Below are positions 25,271 through 33,191 of a stretch of 64,000 nt of DNA, in pieces. The DNA is taken from positions 248,001 through 312,000 of the forward strand of contig JADJKB010000010.1 in NCBI GenBank assembly GCA_016706225.1, read 5' to 3'. Both the position numbers and the translations under genes were made by a program. The DNA comes from Myxococcales bacterium (GTDB lineage: Bacteria > Myxococcota_A > Polyangia > Polyangiales > Polyangiaceae). How positions within the stretch are numbered: the first letter of the stretch is position 1; every line of letters begins with the position of its first letter. The notes under the pieces are model-generated. The model ran no database searches. It saw only the letters and a list, made by a program, of their open reading frames with translations, and was not told where the DNA came from.

Positions 25271-26836
25271 ATGACCACCAGCGCGCAACGCCTTGGGACC
25301 CCGCTCCCCGTCGGCTCGAGCATCAACCCCGGAACCCTCCGAGCGCGAATGGAGGAGGCCCGCGCACGCGGAGCTCTTCACACGCTCAAGGACACGGTCG
25401 GCATCGTGGTGCCCTTGGCTGTCGAGATGGGCGCACGCCACGCGGCGGGCGAGAACCTCTACGTCCACCCATCGAGCATCATCCTCGGCGACGCCGGCGT
25501 CAGCATCTCTCCCGAGTTGGCGGTGCGACCGCCCACGTTGCCTCGCGACAAGATCTGCATGGCACCCGAGGAGCGCGAGGGCAAACCCGGCAACGCCCGC
25601 GCGAGTGTCTACGCCATCGGTGCGATCACCTACGAGCTGCTCACCGGACTGACGGTGGGACCGGGCATGCGTCGACCGACGGAGGTCGTGCCTACCTTGC
25701 CGCGGGCCCTCGAGGTCATCCTGGCGAAGTCACTGGTGGCCGATCCGGCCCACCGCCCCGACGATCTCAACGCGCTCGCCCAGGCGCTGCACAACCTGGC
25801 ACCGGCCGGCAGTATCGCGCCGCCCGCGGCCGACGAGTCTCACCTCGACCACGACGACCGAGGCTTCGACGTCGACGTGTCGCTGTCGATGTTGCCGCCG
25901 GCGCCCAGCCAAATTTACAACGAGGCCCCGTCGAGCCCGCTCGATCTGGCCGTGGCGCAGGCCCCTGGCAGCGCGCCGCGCATGAGTGACTCGACGAGTG
26001 AGCTGGCCCAGCTGAAGGCCCGCCTCGAGCGGGACAAACGCCCGCGCTACGTGGTGATCAAAGAGGGCATGGACCACGGTCCGTTCAGCTCGGTGGAGTT
26101 GCTGCAACAGATCGCCAGCCACACCTTCGTCGAAGTCGACGTGCTCCGCGACGCGTTCAGCAAAGACGAGCGCGCCATCCGCGACTGGGAGGAGTTCGCG
26201 CCGTTCGCCGAACACGCGCGCCTGCATCGCGACATCAAGGCCGAGAAGGTCGCCCTCGAAAAGACGGTGGTCGCCGAGCGCAAGAGCACCACCAGCAAGG
26301 CGCTGATCGGCGTCGCCGTCATCGGCGCGCTGGTCGCTGCGGCGGCCGTGTGGTTGGTCGCGCGGCGGGGTTCCAAGAGCGACGAGATCGCCGTTCATGG
26401 CGACACGGCGACCAACATCGAAGTCGACGGTGGGCTGAAGGGCGCGGCGACGCGCAAGCTGGGCGGCGGCAGCCGCGGTGTGGTGGGTGTATCCAACGGC
26501 ATCCCGATCTTGTCGGGCGGCATGTCCTGCGAAGGCGCCATCGCCGCCTACAAGGGCGACGAGGTCACGATCGGCGGCGGGCCGAAGGTCCAGGCGGATC
26601 TCACCGCGGGTGCCTACGGAGCGATCTTGAACAAGGGCACCTACTTCGCGCACTGCGGCGCGCCCGACGACATGCAGATCAACATCTGCGCGGCGGTGCA
26701 GAACGGCCGCGCCGTGGGTGTGTCGGTCTCGGTGAAACCCTCGAACCCGGGTGTCGCCTCGTGCATCGCCGGCGGCGTGCGCGGGCTCTCGTTCCCGTCG
26801 CGACCGAACCTCGACGTCACACGAACCTCGTTCTGA
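25271..26836 (+). CDS. Pseudokinase C-lobe with GYF_2-like domain and membrane anchor
   Basis: The 521-residue protein resembles the end of a Ser/Thr kinase without the catalytic half. Residues about 60-170 show VHPSSIILGD where HRDLKPxN should be, MAPEE for the APE motif, and ASVYAIGAITYELLTG for the D-x-Y-SxG helix. The glycine loop, ATP-binding Lys and catalytic Asp are absent, as is the DFG. Residues about 258-312 (YVVIKEGMDHGPFSSVELL) fit a GYF_2-type domain, which binds Pro-rich peptides. A membrane helix at about 343-364 and a 155-residue Gly-rich periplasmic part follow. It should signal by binding, not by phosphorylation. It precedes the SctJ-Mla operon by 164 bases. Confidence 0.7.
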   Translation: MTTSAQRLGTPLPVGSSINPGTLRARMEEARARGALHTLKDTVGIVVPLAVEMGARHAAGENLYVHPSSIILGDAGVSISPELAVRPPTLPRDKICMAPEEREGKPGNARASVYAIGAITYELLTGLTVGPGMRRPTEVVPTLPRALEVILAKSLVADPAHRPDDLNALAQALHNLAPAGSIAPPAADESHLDHDDRGFDVDVSLSMLPPAPSQIYNEAPSSPLDLAVAQAPGSAPRMSDSTSELAQLKARLERDKRPRYVVIKEGMDHGPFSSVELLQQIASHTFVEVDVLRDAFSKDERAIRDWEEFAPFAEHARLHRDIKAEKVALEKTVVAERKSTTSKALIGVAVIGALVAAAAVWLVARRGSKSDEIAVHGDTATNIEVDGGLKGAATRKLGGGSRGVVGVSNGIPILSGGMSCEGAIAAYKGDEVTIGGGPKVQADLTAGAYGAILNKGTYFAHCGAPDDMQINICAAVQNGRAVGVSVSVKPSNPGVASCIAGGVRGLSFPSRPNLDVTRTSF

Positions 26837-27000
26837 GACTCGCCCTTGCTGCCATCGGCTGTGTTCAGCCCAGCTTCCGCGCGCCGGACCGCCGCCACGC
26901 CGACGCCGGGTGCAGCCGGAAATGAGCAGTCGCCGACGCGTGGGCACTGAGGTAAAACGCCCGCGTGACGAGGCCGCAAGCCAGCGAGCGGGGGAGCGAA

Positions 27001-27777
27001 ATGAAACGGTTCGCGATCGCATGTCTGCTGCTCTTCTCGGCGGGTTGCTCGGTCCCGATCGTGAATGGCGTCGAGGAGGGCGACGCCACCCGCGTGGTGG
27101 TCGCGCTCGAACAAGGCGGGATCGCCGCCGCCAAAGAGGCAGACCCACAGAGTGAAGGCCGCTACCGGGTGCTGGTCGCTCGCGACGACGCCTCCGGCGC
27201 GGCACAGGTCCTGAAGCAGGAGAGCCTGCCCCCACCGGAGACCAAGGGCGTGCTCGAAGCCCTGGGCGAGGGCGGCCTCGTACCCAGCCGCACCGCGGAG
27301 CACGCCAAGCTGATCGCGGGCATGGCGGGCGACCTCGAGCGCTCGCTGCGGGCGGTCGACGGCGTGCTCTCGGCTCGGGTCCACCTGGCCGTGCCCGCGA
27401 AGGCCGCCTTCGACGGTGAGGCGAAGGAGCCGGCGACCGCGTCCGTGCTCATTCGCCACCGCGGGGCGACCTCACCCATCACGCCGCACGACGTGCAGAG
27501 CCTGGTGGCCGGCGCGGTCAGCGGCCTGGCCACCGACAAGGTCAGCGTCGTCATGACTCCGGCTCCGGCCAGCGACCGCCCCGTCGATCGCGAGCTCAGC
27601 CGCCTCGGACCCATCACGGTGACCCGCAGCTCGCTGACACCCCTGCGGCTCTCCGTCGCCGCCGTCGCCTTGGTCAACCTTCTGCTCTTCGGTGTGTTGC
27701 TCGCGCTCTGGGCCAAGGTCCGACGCGCGCACGCGGCGCTCGACGAGCTGCGCGCAACCGCGACCAATCCCCGGTGA
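27001..27777 (+). CDS. SctJ/YscJ-type (FliF-related) lipoprotein, orphan
   Basis: In type III secretion, SctJ is the lipoprotein of the inner-membrane ring. This 258-residue product has the family plan: lipobox LFSAGC (Cys 16), a first ring-building domain with NGVEEGDATRVVVALEQGG, a second with SLRAVDGVLSARVHLAVP and ATASVLIRHRG, then a C-terminal membrane helix at about residues 222-246 and a short basic tail. The ATG at 27001 follows a GGGGAG site at 26991-26996. The stop overlaps the GTG of an MlaF-like ATPase gene (GTGA). No other type III or flagellar gene is in the window. This points to a ring or collar for a lipid transporter, which is an inference. Confidence 0.8.
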   Translation: MKRFAIACLLLFSAGCSVPIVNGVEEGDATRVVVALEQGGIAAAKEADPQSEGRYRVLVARDDASGAAQVLKQESLPPPETKGVLEALGEGGLVPSRTAEHAKLIAGMAGDLERSLRAVDGVLSARVHLAVPAKAAFDGEAKEPATASVLIRHRGATSPITPHDVQSLVAGAVSGLATDKVSVVMTPAPASDRPVDRELSRLGPITVTRSSLTPLRLSVAAVALVNLLLFGVLLALWAKVRRAHAALDELRATATNPR

Positions 27778-28508
27778 TCGAGCTCGAAGGCATCACCAAG
27801 TCCTTCGACCGCCCGGTGCTGCGCGGCGTGAACCTGCGTGTGCCCGAGGGTTGCCTCTACGGCCTGGTGGGCCCCGGCGCCAGCGGCAAGAGTGTGCTGC
27901 TCAAGATCATCGTCGGGCTGATCCGCCCGGAAGCCGGCGTCGTCCGCATCAGTGGGCGGGACATCTTTGCGATGAGCGATCTCGAGCTGCAAGAGTTCCG
28001 CAAGCAGATCGGGATGCTGTTTCAGAACAACGCCCTGTTCGACTTCATGACCGTCGCCGACAACATCGCCTTCCCCCTCCGGCGCCTGTTCGACCTGCCC
28101 GAGACCGAGGTCGGCGAGCGTGTGCGCGAGCGGCTCGACGTGGTGTCCCTCCCCGGCTTCGAGGACCGCCTGCCCTCGGGCCTGTCCGGAGGCCAGAAGA
28201 AGCGCGTGGGTGTGGCCCGGGCGACGGTCGCCAAGGCGCCCATCGTGCTCTACGACGAACCCGCTGCCGGACTCGATCCGGTCACGAGCCAGAAGATCTT
28301 CGATCTGCTCCGAGCAGAACAGCGGGCCGCCGGCGCCACGGTGATCATGGTTTCGAGCGACCTGGACCGCCTGCTCACGGTGACCGACCGAGTGGGCATG
28401 ATGTACCGCGGGCGCTTGATCTTCGACGGCACCACCCGAGAAGCCCAGGAAAGTGACGATCCGTACGTGCACCAGTTCGTGCACGGAATCCCCGAAGGGC
28501 CGCTATGA
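27774..28508 (+). CDS. MlaF-like ABC transporter ATPase 1 (no H-loop His)
   Basis: This 244-residue ATPase belongs to the phospholipid/organic-solvent (Mla/Ttg2) branch. It has a P-loop GPGASGKS (the fourth-position Gly is Ala), a Q-loop at FQNNALFD, a canonical signature LSGGQKKR, and Walker B VLYDEPAAGLDP with its catalytic Glu. The H-loop reads VIMVSSDL, with Ser where the switch His should be. The second ATPase of the operon has the reverse pattern, so the two probably form a heterodimer. GTG start, overlapping the SctJ-like stop; the end overlaps the permease by four bases. Confidence 0.9.
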   Translation: MIELEGITKSFDRPVLRGVNLRVPEGCLYGLVGPGASGKSVLLKIIVGLIRPEAGVVRISGRDIFAMSDLELQEFRKQIGMLFQNNALFDFMTVADNIAFPLRRLFDLPETEVGERVRERLDVVSLPGFEDRLPSGLSGGQKKRVGVARATVAKAPIVLYDEPAAGLDPVTSQKIFDLLRAEQRAAGATVIMVSSDLDRLLTVTDRVGMMYRGRLIFDGTTREAQESDDPYVHQFVHGIPEGPL

Positions 28509-29311
28509 TGGCCGCCTCCCCCGTGGCGACCTCCCGCGCACTTTCGCCCTTTGCCGCCCTCGGCGGCTTCTTCCTCGCGACCAGTGAAGTCGTGGGCGGC
28601 ATGGGTGTGATGCTCGGACGCATCGTGTCGCGCCTCGTCCGATTTCAATTCGACCGCAGCGAGCTCCTGAAGAACCTCTACAAGATGGGCGTGAAATCCG
28701 TGCCCATCGTGGTCGTAACGGCCCTCTTCACCGGCGGCATCATGGTGATCCAGGCCGCGCCGCTGGTCCAGCGCTACGGCGCCCACGGACTGCTCGGCTG
28801 GGGTGCGGGGTTCGGCACGCTGCGAGAGATCGGCCCGCTCCTGACCGCGCTGATGATCTCGGGCCGCGTGGGTGCGAACAACACCGCCGAGCTCGGCACC
28901 ATGGTGGTGACCGAACAGATCGACGCCCTGCGCGCGCTCGCCATCGATCCGATCGGATTCCTGATCGTGCCGCGCTTCATCGGGGTGGTCACCACGCTAT
29001 TCCTGTCGACTATTTTCGCCGACGTGCTCGCGCTGCTCGGCGCGGCTTATGCCGGCAAGGGCATCCTCGGCGTCGATCCGCTGGTCTTCCTCAACGGTCT
29101 GACCAGCGGGCTGCTCGGTCTGGGCGACGTGTTCCACGGGCTGATCAAGAGTGTCGTTTTCGGCATCGTGATCGCGCTCGCCAGCTGCCAGTTCGGCATG
29201 GCAACGAGCGGCGGCGCGCCCGGCGTCGGACGCGCGGTCAACGCGACGGTCGTGGTCAGTGCGGCCGGCATCTTCGTGCTCGACTACATCGTGTCCTTCG
29301 CGATCGGCTGA
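28505..29311 (+). CDS. MlaE-family ABC permease 1
   Basis: This 268-residue permease of the MlaE/YrbE family helps move lipids between membranes with MCE partners. It has about five to six hydrophobic segments. The family motif VVTEQIDALRALAIDP sits at about residues 135-150 and binds the ATPase in this family. An N-terminal amphipathic region around residues 40-55 (VRFQFDRSELLKNLYKMG) fits the interfacial helix of MlaE. The gene is coupled to the ATPase by ATGA and is followed after one base by a second permease. The two differ enough to be paralogues rather than recent duplicates. Confidence 0.9.
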   Translation: MMAASPVATSRALSPFAALGGFFLATSEVVGGMGVMLGRIVSRLVRFQFDRSELLKNLYKMGVKSVPIVVVTALFTGGIMVIQAAPLVQRYGAHGLLGWGAGFGTLREIGPLLTALMISGRVGANNTAELGTMVVTEQIDALRALAIDPIGFLIVPRFIGVVTTLFLSTIFADVLALLGAAYAGKGILGVDPLVFLNGLTSGLLGLGDVFHGLIKSVVFGIVIALASCQFGMATSGGAPGVGRAVNATVVVSAAGIFVLDYIVSFAIG

Positions 29312-29312
29312 C

Positions 29313-30161
29313 ATGACGGAGAGCCCCGCACCATCCGCAGAGAGCAGCGTCGGACACATCGACGAGGACGCCGTCACGCGCGAGCGCACGGGACTCGCGT
29401 GGGTCGGCGGCTCCGTGCTCGATCTCTTGGCCGCCGGCCAGGCGCTCTACTCGGTGTTCGTCAAGACGCTGTACTACTCGGCGCGCGGGGTGCGCCAACC
29501 CGGCGCGGTGGCGCGCCAGATGTACGAGATCGGCAACAAGAGCCTGGTCTTTCTGTGCGTCGTCATGGGTTTCATCGGCATGATCCTGGTTTTCCAGGCC
29601 GGCCTGCAGGCAAAACGCGTCGTCCCCGACCTGTCCCTGCTCGGCGCGACGTTCCTCGAGCTGTTGGTTCGCGATCTGGCCGCGACGCTCTCCGCGCTGA
29701 TGCTCGCCACCCGTGTCGGGGCAGGAATCGCCGCCGAAATCGGCTCGATGGTGGTGACCGAACAGGTCGACGCCCTGCGCATGTGCGCCGCCGATCCCAT
29801 CGACTACCTGATCGTACCGCGCTTCAAGGCCAGCATCGTCATGACGACCATGCTGGTGGTCCTCGCCGCCGCCGTGGCGTTCTCCACCGGCATGTGGACC
29901 GGGTATGCGTTCTTCGACATCAACCCGCGCACGTTCATCAACATGAGCCTGGTGGACAAGGGCGACCTGATCATCGGCCTCACCAAGTGCTTCGCCTACG
30001 GCACCGCCATCCCGGTGGTCAGCGGCTACTGCGGACTGTCGACCTTCGGCGGCTCCGAGGGCGTCGGCTGGGCGACCACCCGCGCCGTGGTGAACTCTTC
30101 GCTGGCGGTCATCATCCTGAACTTCTTCATCAGTGGCGCCGGCTACTTGATCTTCGGATGA
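29313..30161 (+). CDS. MlaE-family ABC permease 2
   Basis: This is the second permease of the MlaE family, 282 residues, with an ATG at 29313 one base after the stop of permease 1. It carries VVTEQVDALRMCAADP, the same ATPase-coupling motif, and several membrane helices. It has about 35 residues of acidic, soluble N-terminus not seen in permease 1. An upstream in-frame extension exists but would lie inside permease 1. With two permeases and two ATPases, a heteromeric ABC core is the simplest reading. Confidence 0.9.
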   Translation: MTESPAPSAESSVGHIDEDAVTRERTGLAWVGGSVLDLLAAGQALYSVFVKTLYYSARGVRQPGAVARQMYEIGNKSLVFLCVVMGFIGMILVFQAGLQAKRVVPDLSLLGATFLELLVRDLAATLSALMLATRVGAGIAAEIGSMVVTEQVDALRMCAADPIDYLIVPRFKASIVMTTMLVVLAAAVAFSTGMWTGYAFFDINPRTFINMSLVDKGDLIIGLTKCFAYGTAIPVVSGYCGLSTFGGSEGVGWATTRAVVNSSLAVIILNFFISGAGYLIFG

Positions 30162-30168
30162 CCGCCGC

Positions 30169-30912
30169 ATGATCTCGTTCCGCAACGTCAAGAAGTCGTT
30201 CGGCCCCAAGGACGTGCTCCGCGGGGTGAGCTTCGACGTCCAGGACGGCGAGGTGTTCTTCATCATCGGCGCGTCGGGCGTCGGCAAGAGTGTGTTGATC
30301 AAACACCTGATCGGCCTGCTCTACCCGGACGACGGCGAGATCTGGCTGGACGGTGAGGAGGTCAGCCGCTTCGACGAACGCAAGATGTACGGCGTGCGGA
30401 TGAAGTGCGCGATGGTGTTTCAGCACTCTACCCTGTTCGACTCGATGAACTGCGCCGAGAACGTCGCGCTGCCGCTGCGCAAACACCGAGGGCTGCGCCC
30501 CAAGGAAGCGCTGGCGGAGGCGCGCCGGCTCTTGACCCAGGTCCACATGGCCGAGTTCGGGGAGCGTTACCCCGCAGAGCTCGGGGACGGCATGCGGAAA
30601 CGCGTGGCCATCGCTCGGGCCCTGACCCTGGAGCCCCGCTATGTGCTGTTCGACGAACCCACGACGAGCTTGGACCCGGTCAGTGCCCGGCGAGTCGACC
30701 GACTGATTCGCGAGCTAAGCGACACCCTCGGCGTGACCAGCATCGTGGTCTCGCACGATCTGGCCAGCATCTTCACGATCGCAGACCGTATCGTGATGCT
30801 GTACAAAGGTCAGGTGAAGCTCCTCGGGGTGCCCCAGGACTTCAAGAGCTCCGAAGATGGCATCATCCAACAATTCATCAATGGTCGAGCCGAGGGGCCG
30901 ATGGAGGCGTGA
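30169..30912 (+). CDS. MlaF-like ABC transporter ATPase 2 (degenerate signature)
   Basis: This 247-residue ATPase has an intact P-loop GASGVGKS, Q-loop FQHSTLFD, Walker B VLFDEPTTSLDP and H-loop SHDL. Its signature reads LGDGMRKR, where the family has LSGGM/LSGGQ, so Ser and the first Gly are replaced. In a dimer with ATPase 1, one composite site would combine intact Walker and H motifs here with the intact signature of ATPase 1; the other would combine a missing His with this degenerate signature. It follows permease 2 by 7 bases and precedes the MCE gene by 6 bases. Confidence 0.9.
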   Translation: MISFRNVKKSFGPKDVLRGVSFDVQDGEVFFIIGASGVGKSVLIKHLIGLLYPDDGEIWLDGEEVSRFDERKMYGVRMKCAMVFQHSTLFDSMNCAENVALPLRKHRGLRPKEALAEARRLLTQVHMAEFGERYPAELGDGMRKRVAIARALTLEPRYVLFDEPTTSLDPVSARRVDRLIRELSDTLGVTSIVVSHDLASIFTIADRIVMLYKGQVKLLGVPQDFKSSEDGIIQQFINGRAEGPMEA

Positions 30913-30918
30913 GACAGC

Positions 30919-31941
30919 ATGAGCCAGCGATCGATCGAGGTGAAAGTCGGCGTATTGATCCTGCTGGCCCTGGGCCTGCTCGGCGGTTTCGTCGTGGTGA
31001 TGGGCGGGCTCTCCTTCGAGCCGACCTACACGGTGTACGTCGACTTCGACAACCCCGGCGGGTTGCAGGGGGGCGCGCCGGTGCGCATCGCCGGCGTGAA
31101 GGTCGGCAAGGTGAAGGAGATGCAGTTTCGCGGCGGGCAAGTCGATCCGAAGACGAACCAGCCAGTCGCGCCGATCCGCATCGTCGCCCACATCGAGAAG
31201 CGATATCAGAAAGCCATCTACGAGAACTCACGCTGGTACGTGACGACCCAGGGTGTGCTCGGTGAGCAGTTCCTGGCCGTGGAGCCCGGCTCCCAAGATC
31301 GCCCGGTCTTGGCCGCCGAGGCCGTGGTCCCCGGCATCAGTCCGCCGCGCCTCGATCTGCTCTTGTCCGAGAGCTACGAACTTTTGCACCGCGCGTACCA
31401 AGGCATCACCAACAACGAGAAGAAGATCGGCGAGACTTTCGACGGGCTGCACGCCACGTTGAAGGGAACCGGCGACTTCATGGCAGGCAACCAGAAGAAG
31501 CTGGACAACATCGTCACCAACGTCGAGACGCTCACGGTCGAGAGCAACGAGACCGTGCGAGCCGCCCGGGACCGCTACATCGACAACCCGCAAATCCAGC
31601 GGATCATGAGCAACGTCGAGCGTACGACCAGCACGCTCGACAAGCAGGTGGGGCCCATGCTCGCCGACGGGCGTGCGGTGCTCGCGGACACCAAGAAGCT
31701 GACGGGAACGCTGACCTCGGATCCGCAGCTCAAGAAGTACGAAAAGATCACCCAGGACGTCAGCGACACCACGGGCCGCGCGAAGCTCGCCGCCGCCGAT
31801 GCTCAAGCCATGGTCGCGCACGTCAAGCGTGGCAAGGGCACCGTCGGGGCGCTGGTCATGGACGAGGCGCTCTACGACGATCTGCAAGAGATGCTGCGCG
31901 ACCTGAAGCACAACCCGTGGAAGTTCTTCTGGCGCGAGTGA
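30919..31941 (+). CDS. MCE-family (MlaD-like) periplasmic lipid-binding protein
   Basis: The 340-residue product has an N-terminal membrane anchor (IEVKVGVLILLALGLLGGF) and one MCE domain at about residues 35-140, with the family pattern YVDFDNPGGLQGGAPVRIAGVKVGKV and VLGEQFLAVEPG. A helical C-terminal region of about 190 residues follows, as in MCE proteins that form a tube across the periplasm. MCE proteins assemble as hexamers and carry lipids between the inner-membrane permease and partner proteins. It closes the operon that starts with the SctJ-like gene; a hairpin array follows its stop by 180 bases. Confidence 0.92.
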   Translation: MSQRSIEVKVGVLILLALGLLGGFVVVMGGLSFEPTYTVYVDFDNPGGLQGGAPVRIAGVKVGKVKEMQFRGGQVDPKTNQPVAPIRIVAHIEKRYQKAIYENSRWYVTTQGVLGEQFLAVEPGSQDRPVLAAEAVVPGISPPRLDLLLSESYELLHRAYQGITNNEKKIGETFDGLHATLKGTGDFMAGNQKKLDNIVTNVETLTVESNETVRAARDRYIDNPQIQRIMSNVERTTSTLDKQVGPMLADGRAVLADTKKLTGTLTSDPQLKKYEKITQDVSDTTGRAKLAAADAQAMVAHVKRGKGTVGALVMDEALYDDLQEMLRDLKHNPWKFFWRE

Positions 31942-32120
31942 GCTCGCGCCGGCTCGAGGGTCACCGCGGCGTGAACGAAACGCCCGAGACGTGGACCGCA
32001 CCCGACCGCTCTCGTTGAGCGCCGCGCTCGAATGGGCTGGGTCCGCTCCGGGGTCTTGCTAGAGCGCCGAACCGGTTGAACGTCGTTTGTTTTCCGGGAC
32101 TTGCAAGGTGTTCGGCGCTC

Positions 32121-32171
32121 GCGCGCGGAGCGCGCACGGCCGAAGGCCGGGGGTTTGGGGCGCAGCCCCAA
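32121..32171. repeat. Array of three short hairpins (REP-like), between convergent genes
   Basis: Three adjacent perfect inverted repeats, each with a 3-base loop: GCGCGC/GCGCGC (32121-32135), CGGCC/GGCCG (32137-32149) and TTGGGGC/GCCCCAA (32155-32171). The block lies between the MCE gene stop and the stop of the opposite-strand repeat lipoprotein gene. It fits a REP-type palindromic unit and could end transcription in both directions. Whether it is repeated in the genome cannot be seen here. Confidence 0.5.
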
Positions 32172-32214
32172 CGTAAAGGTCCTAGAACACGAGCCGCGCA
32201 AGCTGATCGGTGTT

Positions 32215-32832
32215 CTAGTCCGACCCGGAGTCCGCGGGTGCGCCGCCACCGCTGGTCGTGCCGCCGCCGCCGGTTGGCGCGCCACCGCCACCGGTCGTAC
32301 CGCCGCCGCCGGTTGGCGCGCCACCGCCACCGGTCGCACCGCCACCACCCGTCGGCGCACCCCCACCGCCCGTCGGCGCGCCGCCGCCACCGGTGACGCC
32401 ACCGCCGCCCGTCGGCGCACCACCGCCGCCCGTCGGCGCACCACCGCCGCCCGTCGGCGCACCACCGCCGCCCGTCGGGGCTCCACCGCCACCGGTCGGG
32501 GCTCCACCGCCACCGGTCGGCGCGCCGCCGCCGCCTGTTGGTGCTCCACCGGCGCCGGCTGCGCCGGCTGCGCCCCCGGTCCCAGCCTCGGGCAGTGGCG
32601 CATCACCCGCCGGCCCGTCGACGGTATTCACGATCCCGCTCAGATCGTTGGAGCACGTGCCTTGGATGCAGACCAGCCCCTCCAGGCAATCGTCGGCACG
32701 GTAACAGTCTGCGCCGAGATCGCCCTCTGCCTGGGGCCCACCGCAGGAGGCCGGCAGCCAGAATGCTCCAAGAAAGACCACCGTACCCAGGGCCCGCCAG
32801 GCCGTTTGCCGTCGCATGCTGGGGTTCATCAT
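32215..32832 (-). CDS. Repeat lipoprotein with APTGGGG tandem units
   Basis: This is a 205-residue predicted lipoprotein (ATG at 32832; a second start at 32817 is possible). The signal ends WLPASC (Cys 30). A short Cys-rich segment (ADCYRADDCLEGLVC, then GTC) is followed by about 100 residues built mainly of APTGGGG heptads (roughly eleven, with VTGGGG, ATGGGG and TTGGGG variants). The repeat is a flexible linker or an unusual surface polymer; no C-terminal domain follows it, so the repeat itself is the end of the protein. It lies 19 bases downstream of a biotin carrier gene. Confidence 0.7.
   Translation of the reverse strand: MMNPSMRRQTAWRALGTVVFLGAFWLPASCGGPQAEGDLGADCYRADDCLEGLVCIQGTCSNDLSGIVNTVDGPAGDAPLPEAGTGGAAGAAGAGGAPTGGGGAPTGGGGAPTGGGGAPTGGGGAPTGGGGAPTGGGGAPTGGGGVTGGGGAPTGGGGAPTGGGGATGGGGAPTGGGGTTGGGGAPTGGGGTTSGGGAPADSGSD
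32236..32551 (-). repeat. 21-base tandem repeat coding APTGGGG units
   Basis: Tandem 21-base units encode Ala-Pro-Thr-Gly-Gly-Gly-Gly, with near-identical DNA in the middle part and diverged shorter units at the end nearest the stop. The unit length is a multiple of three, so copy-number change keeps the frame. Approximate boundaries. Confidence 0.8.
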
Positions 32833-32851
32833 ACCCCGGGCCCGGTCAATG

Positions 32852-33067
32852 TCATTCCAGCGTGACCAGCAGGGCACCTTCTTCGACCAAATCGCCCTCC
32901 GCCACGTGAATGGCCAGAACGCGGCCCTCGATCGGCGCCTCCACTGGGATCTCCATCTTCATCGACTCGAGGATGGCGAGGGTCTGCTCTTCGGCGACCG
33001 CGTCGCCCAGGGTGACGACCACCTTCCAGACCGTCCCCGTGATTTGGGCCCGAACTTCCGTCGCCAC
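32852..33067 (-). CDS. Stand-alone biotin carboxyl carrier (biotinyl-lipoyl) domain protein
   Basis: This 71-residue protein consists only of a biotin-attachment domain: ITGTVWKVVVTLGDAV near the start, the biotinylation loop ESMKMEIPVEAP with Lys 37, and a closing VEEGALLVTLE strand. Such small carriers serve acyl-CoA or other carboxylases encoded elsewhere, since no biotin carboxylase or carboxyltransferase is in the window. It is cytoplasmic. It lies upstream of the repeat lipoprotein gene on the same strand, with no obvious functional link. Confidence 0.88.
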   Translation of the reverse strand: MATEVRAQITGTVWKVVVTLGDAVAEEQTLAILESMKMEIPVEAPIEGRVLAIHVAEGDLVEEGALLVTLE

Positions 33068-33132
33068 CGCCGGCCATCCTAACCGAGAACCCCCGACCCG
33101 ACGAATCGCCGCGGAATTGCGCTAATCGCGGG

Positions 33133-33191
33133 CCCACCCAAGCGGCGCCGGGGCCGGGTGTCGGAACCGGGAAGCGCGTCCCTTGGGTGGG
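33133..33191. promoter_or_regulatory. 10-base inverted repeat in a divergent intergenic region
   Basis: Arms CCCACCCAAG (33133-33142) and CTTGGGTGGG (33182-33191) are perfect inverted copies 39 bases apart. They lie between the divergent biotin carrier (starts at 33067) and coiled-coil membrane protein (starts at 33315) genes. This could be a paired operator or the stem of a long RNA hairpin. No regulator is identified. Confidence 0.35.
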
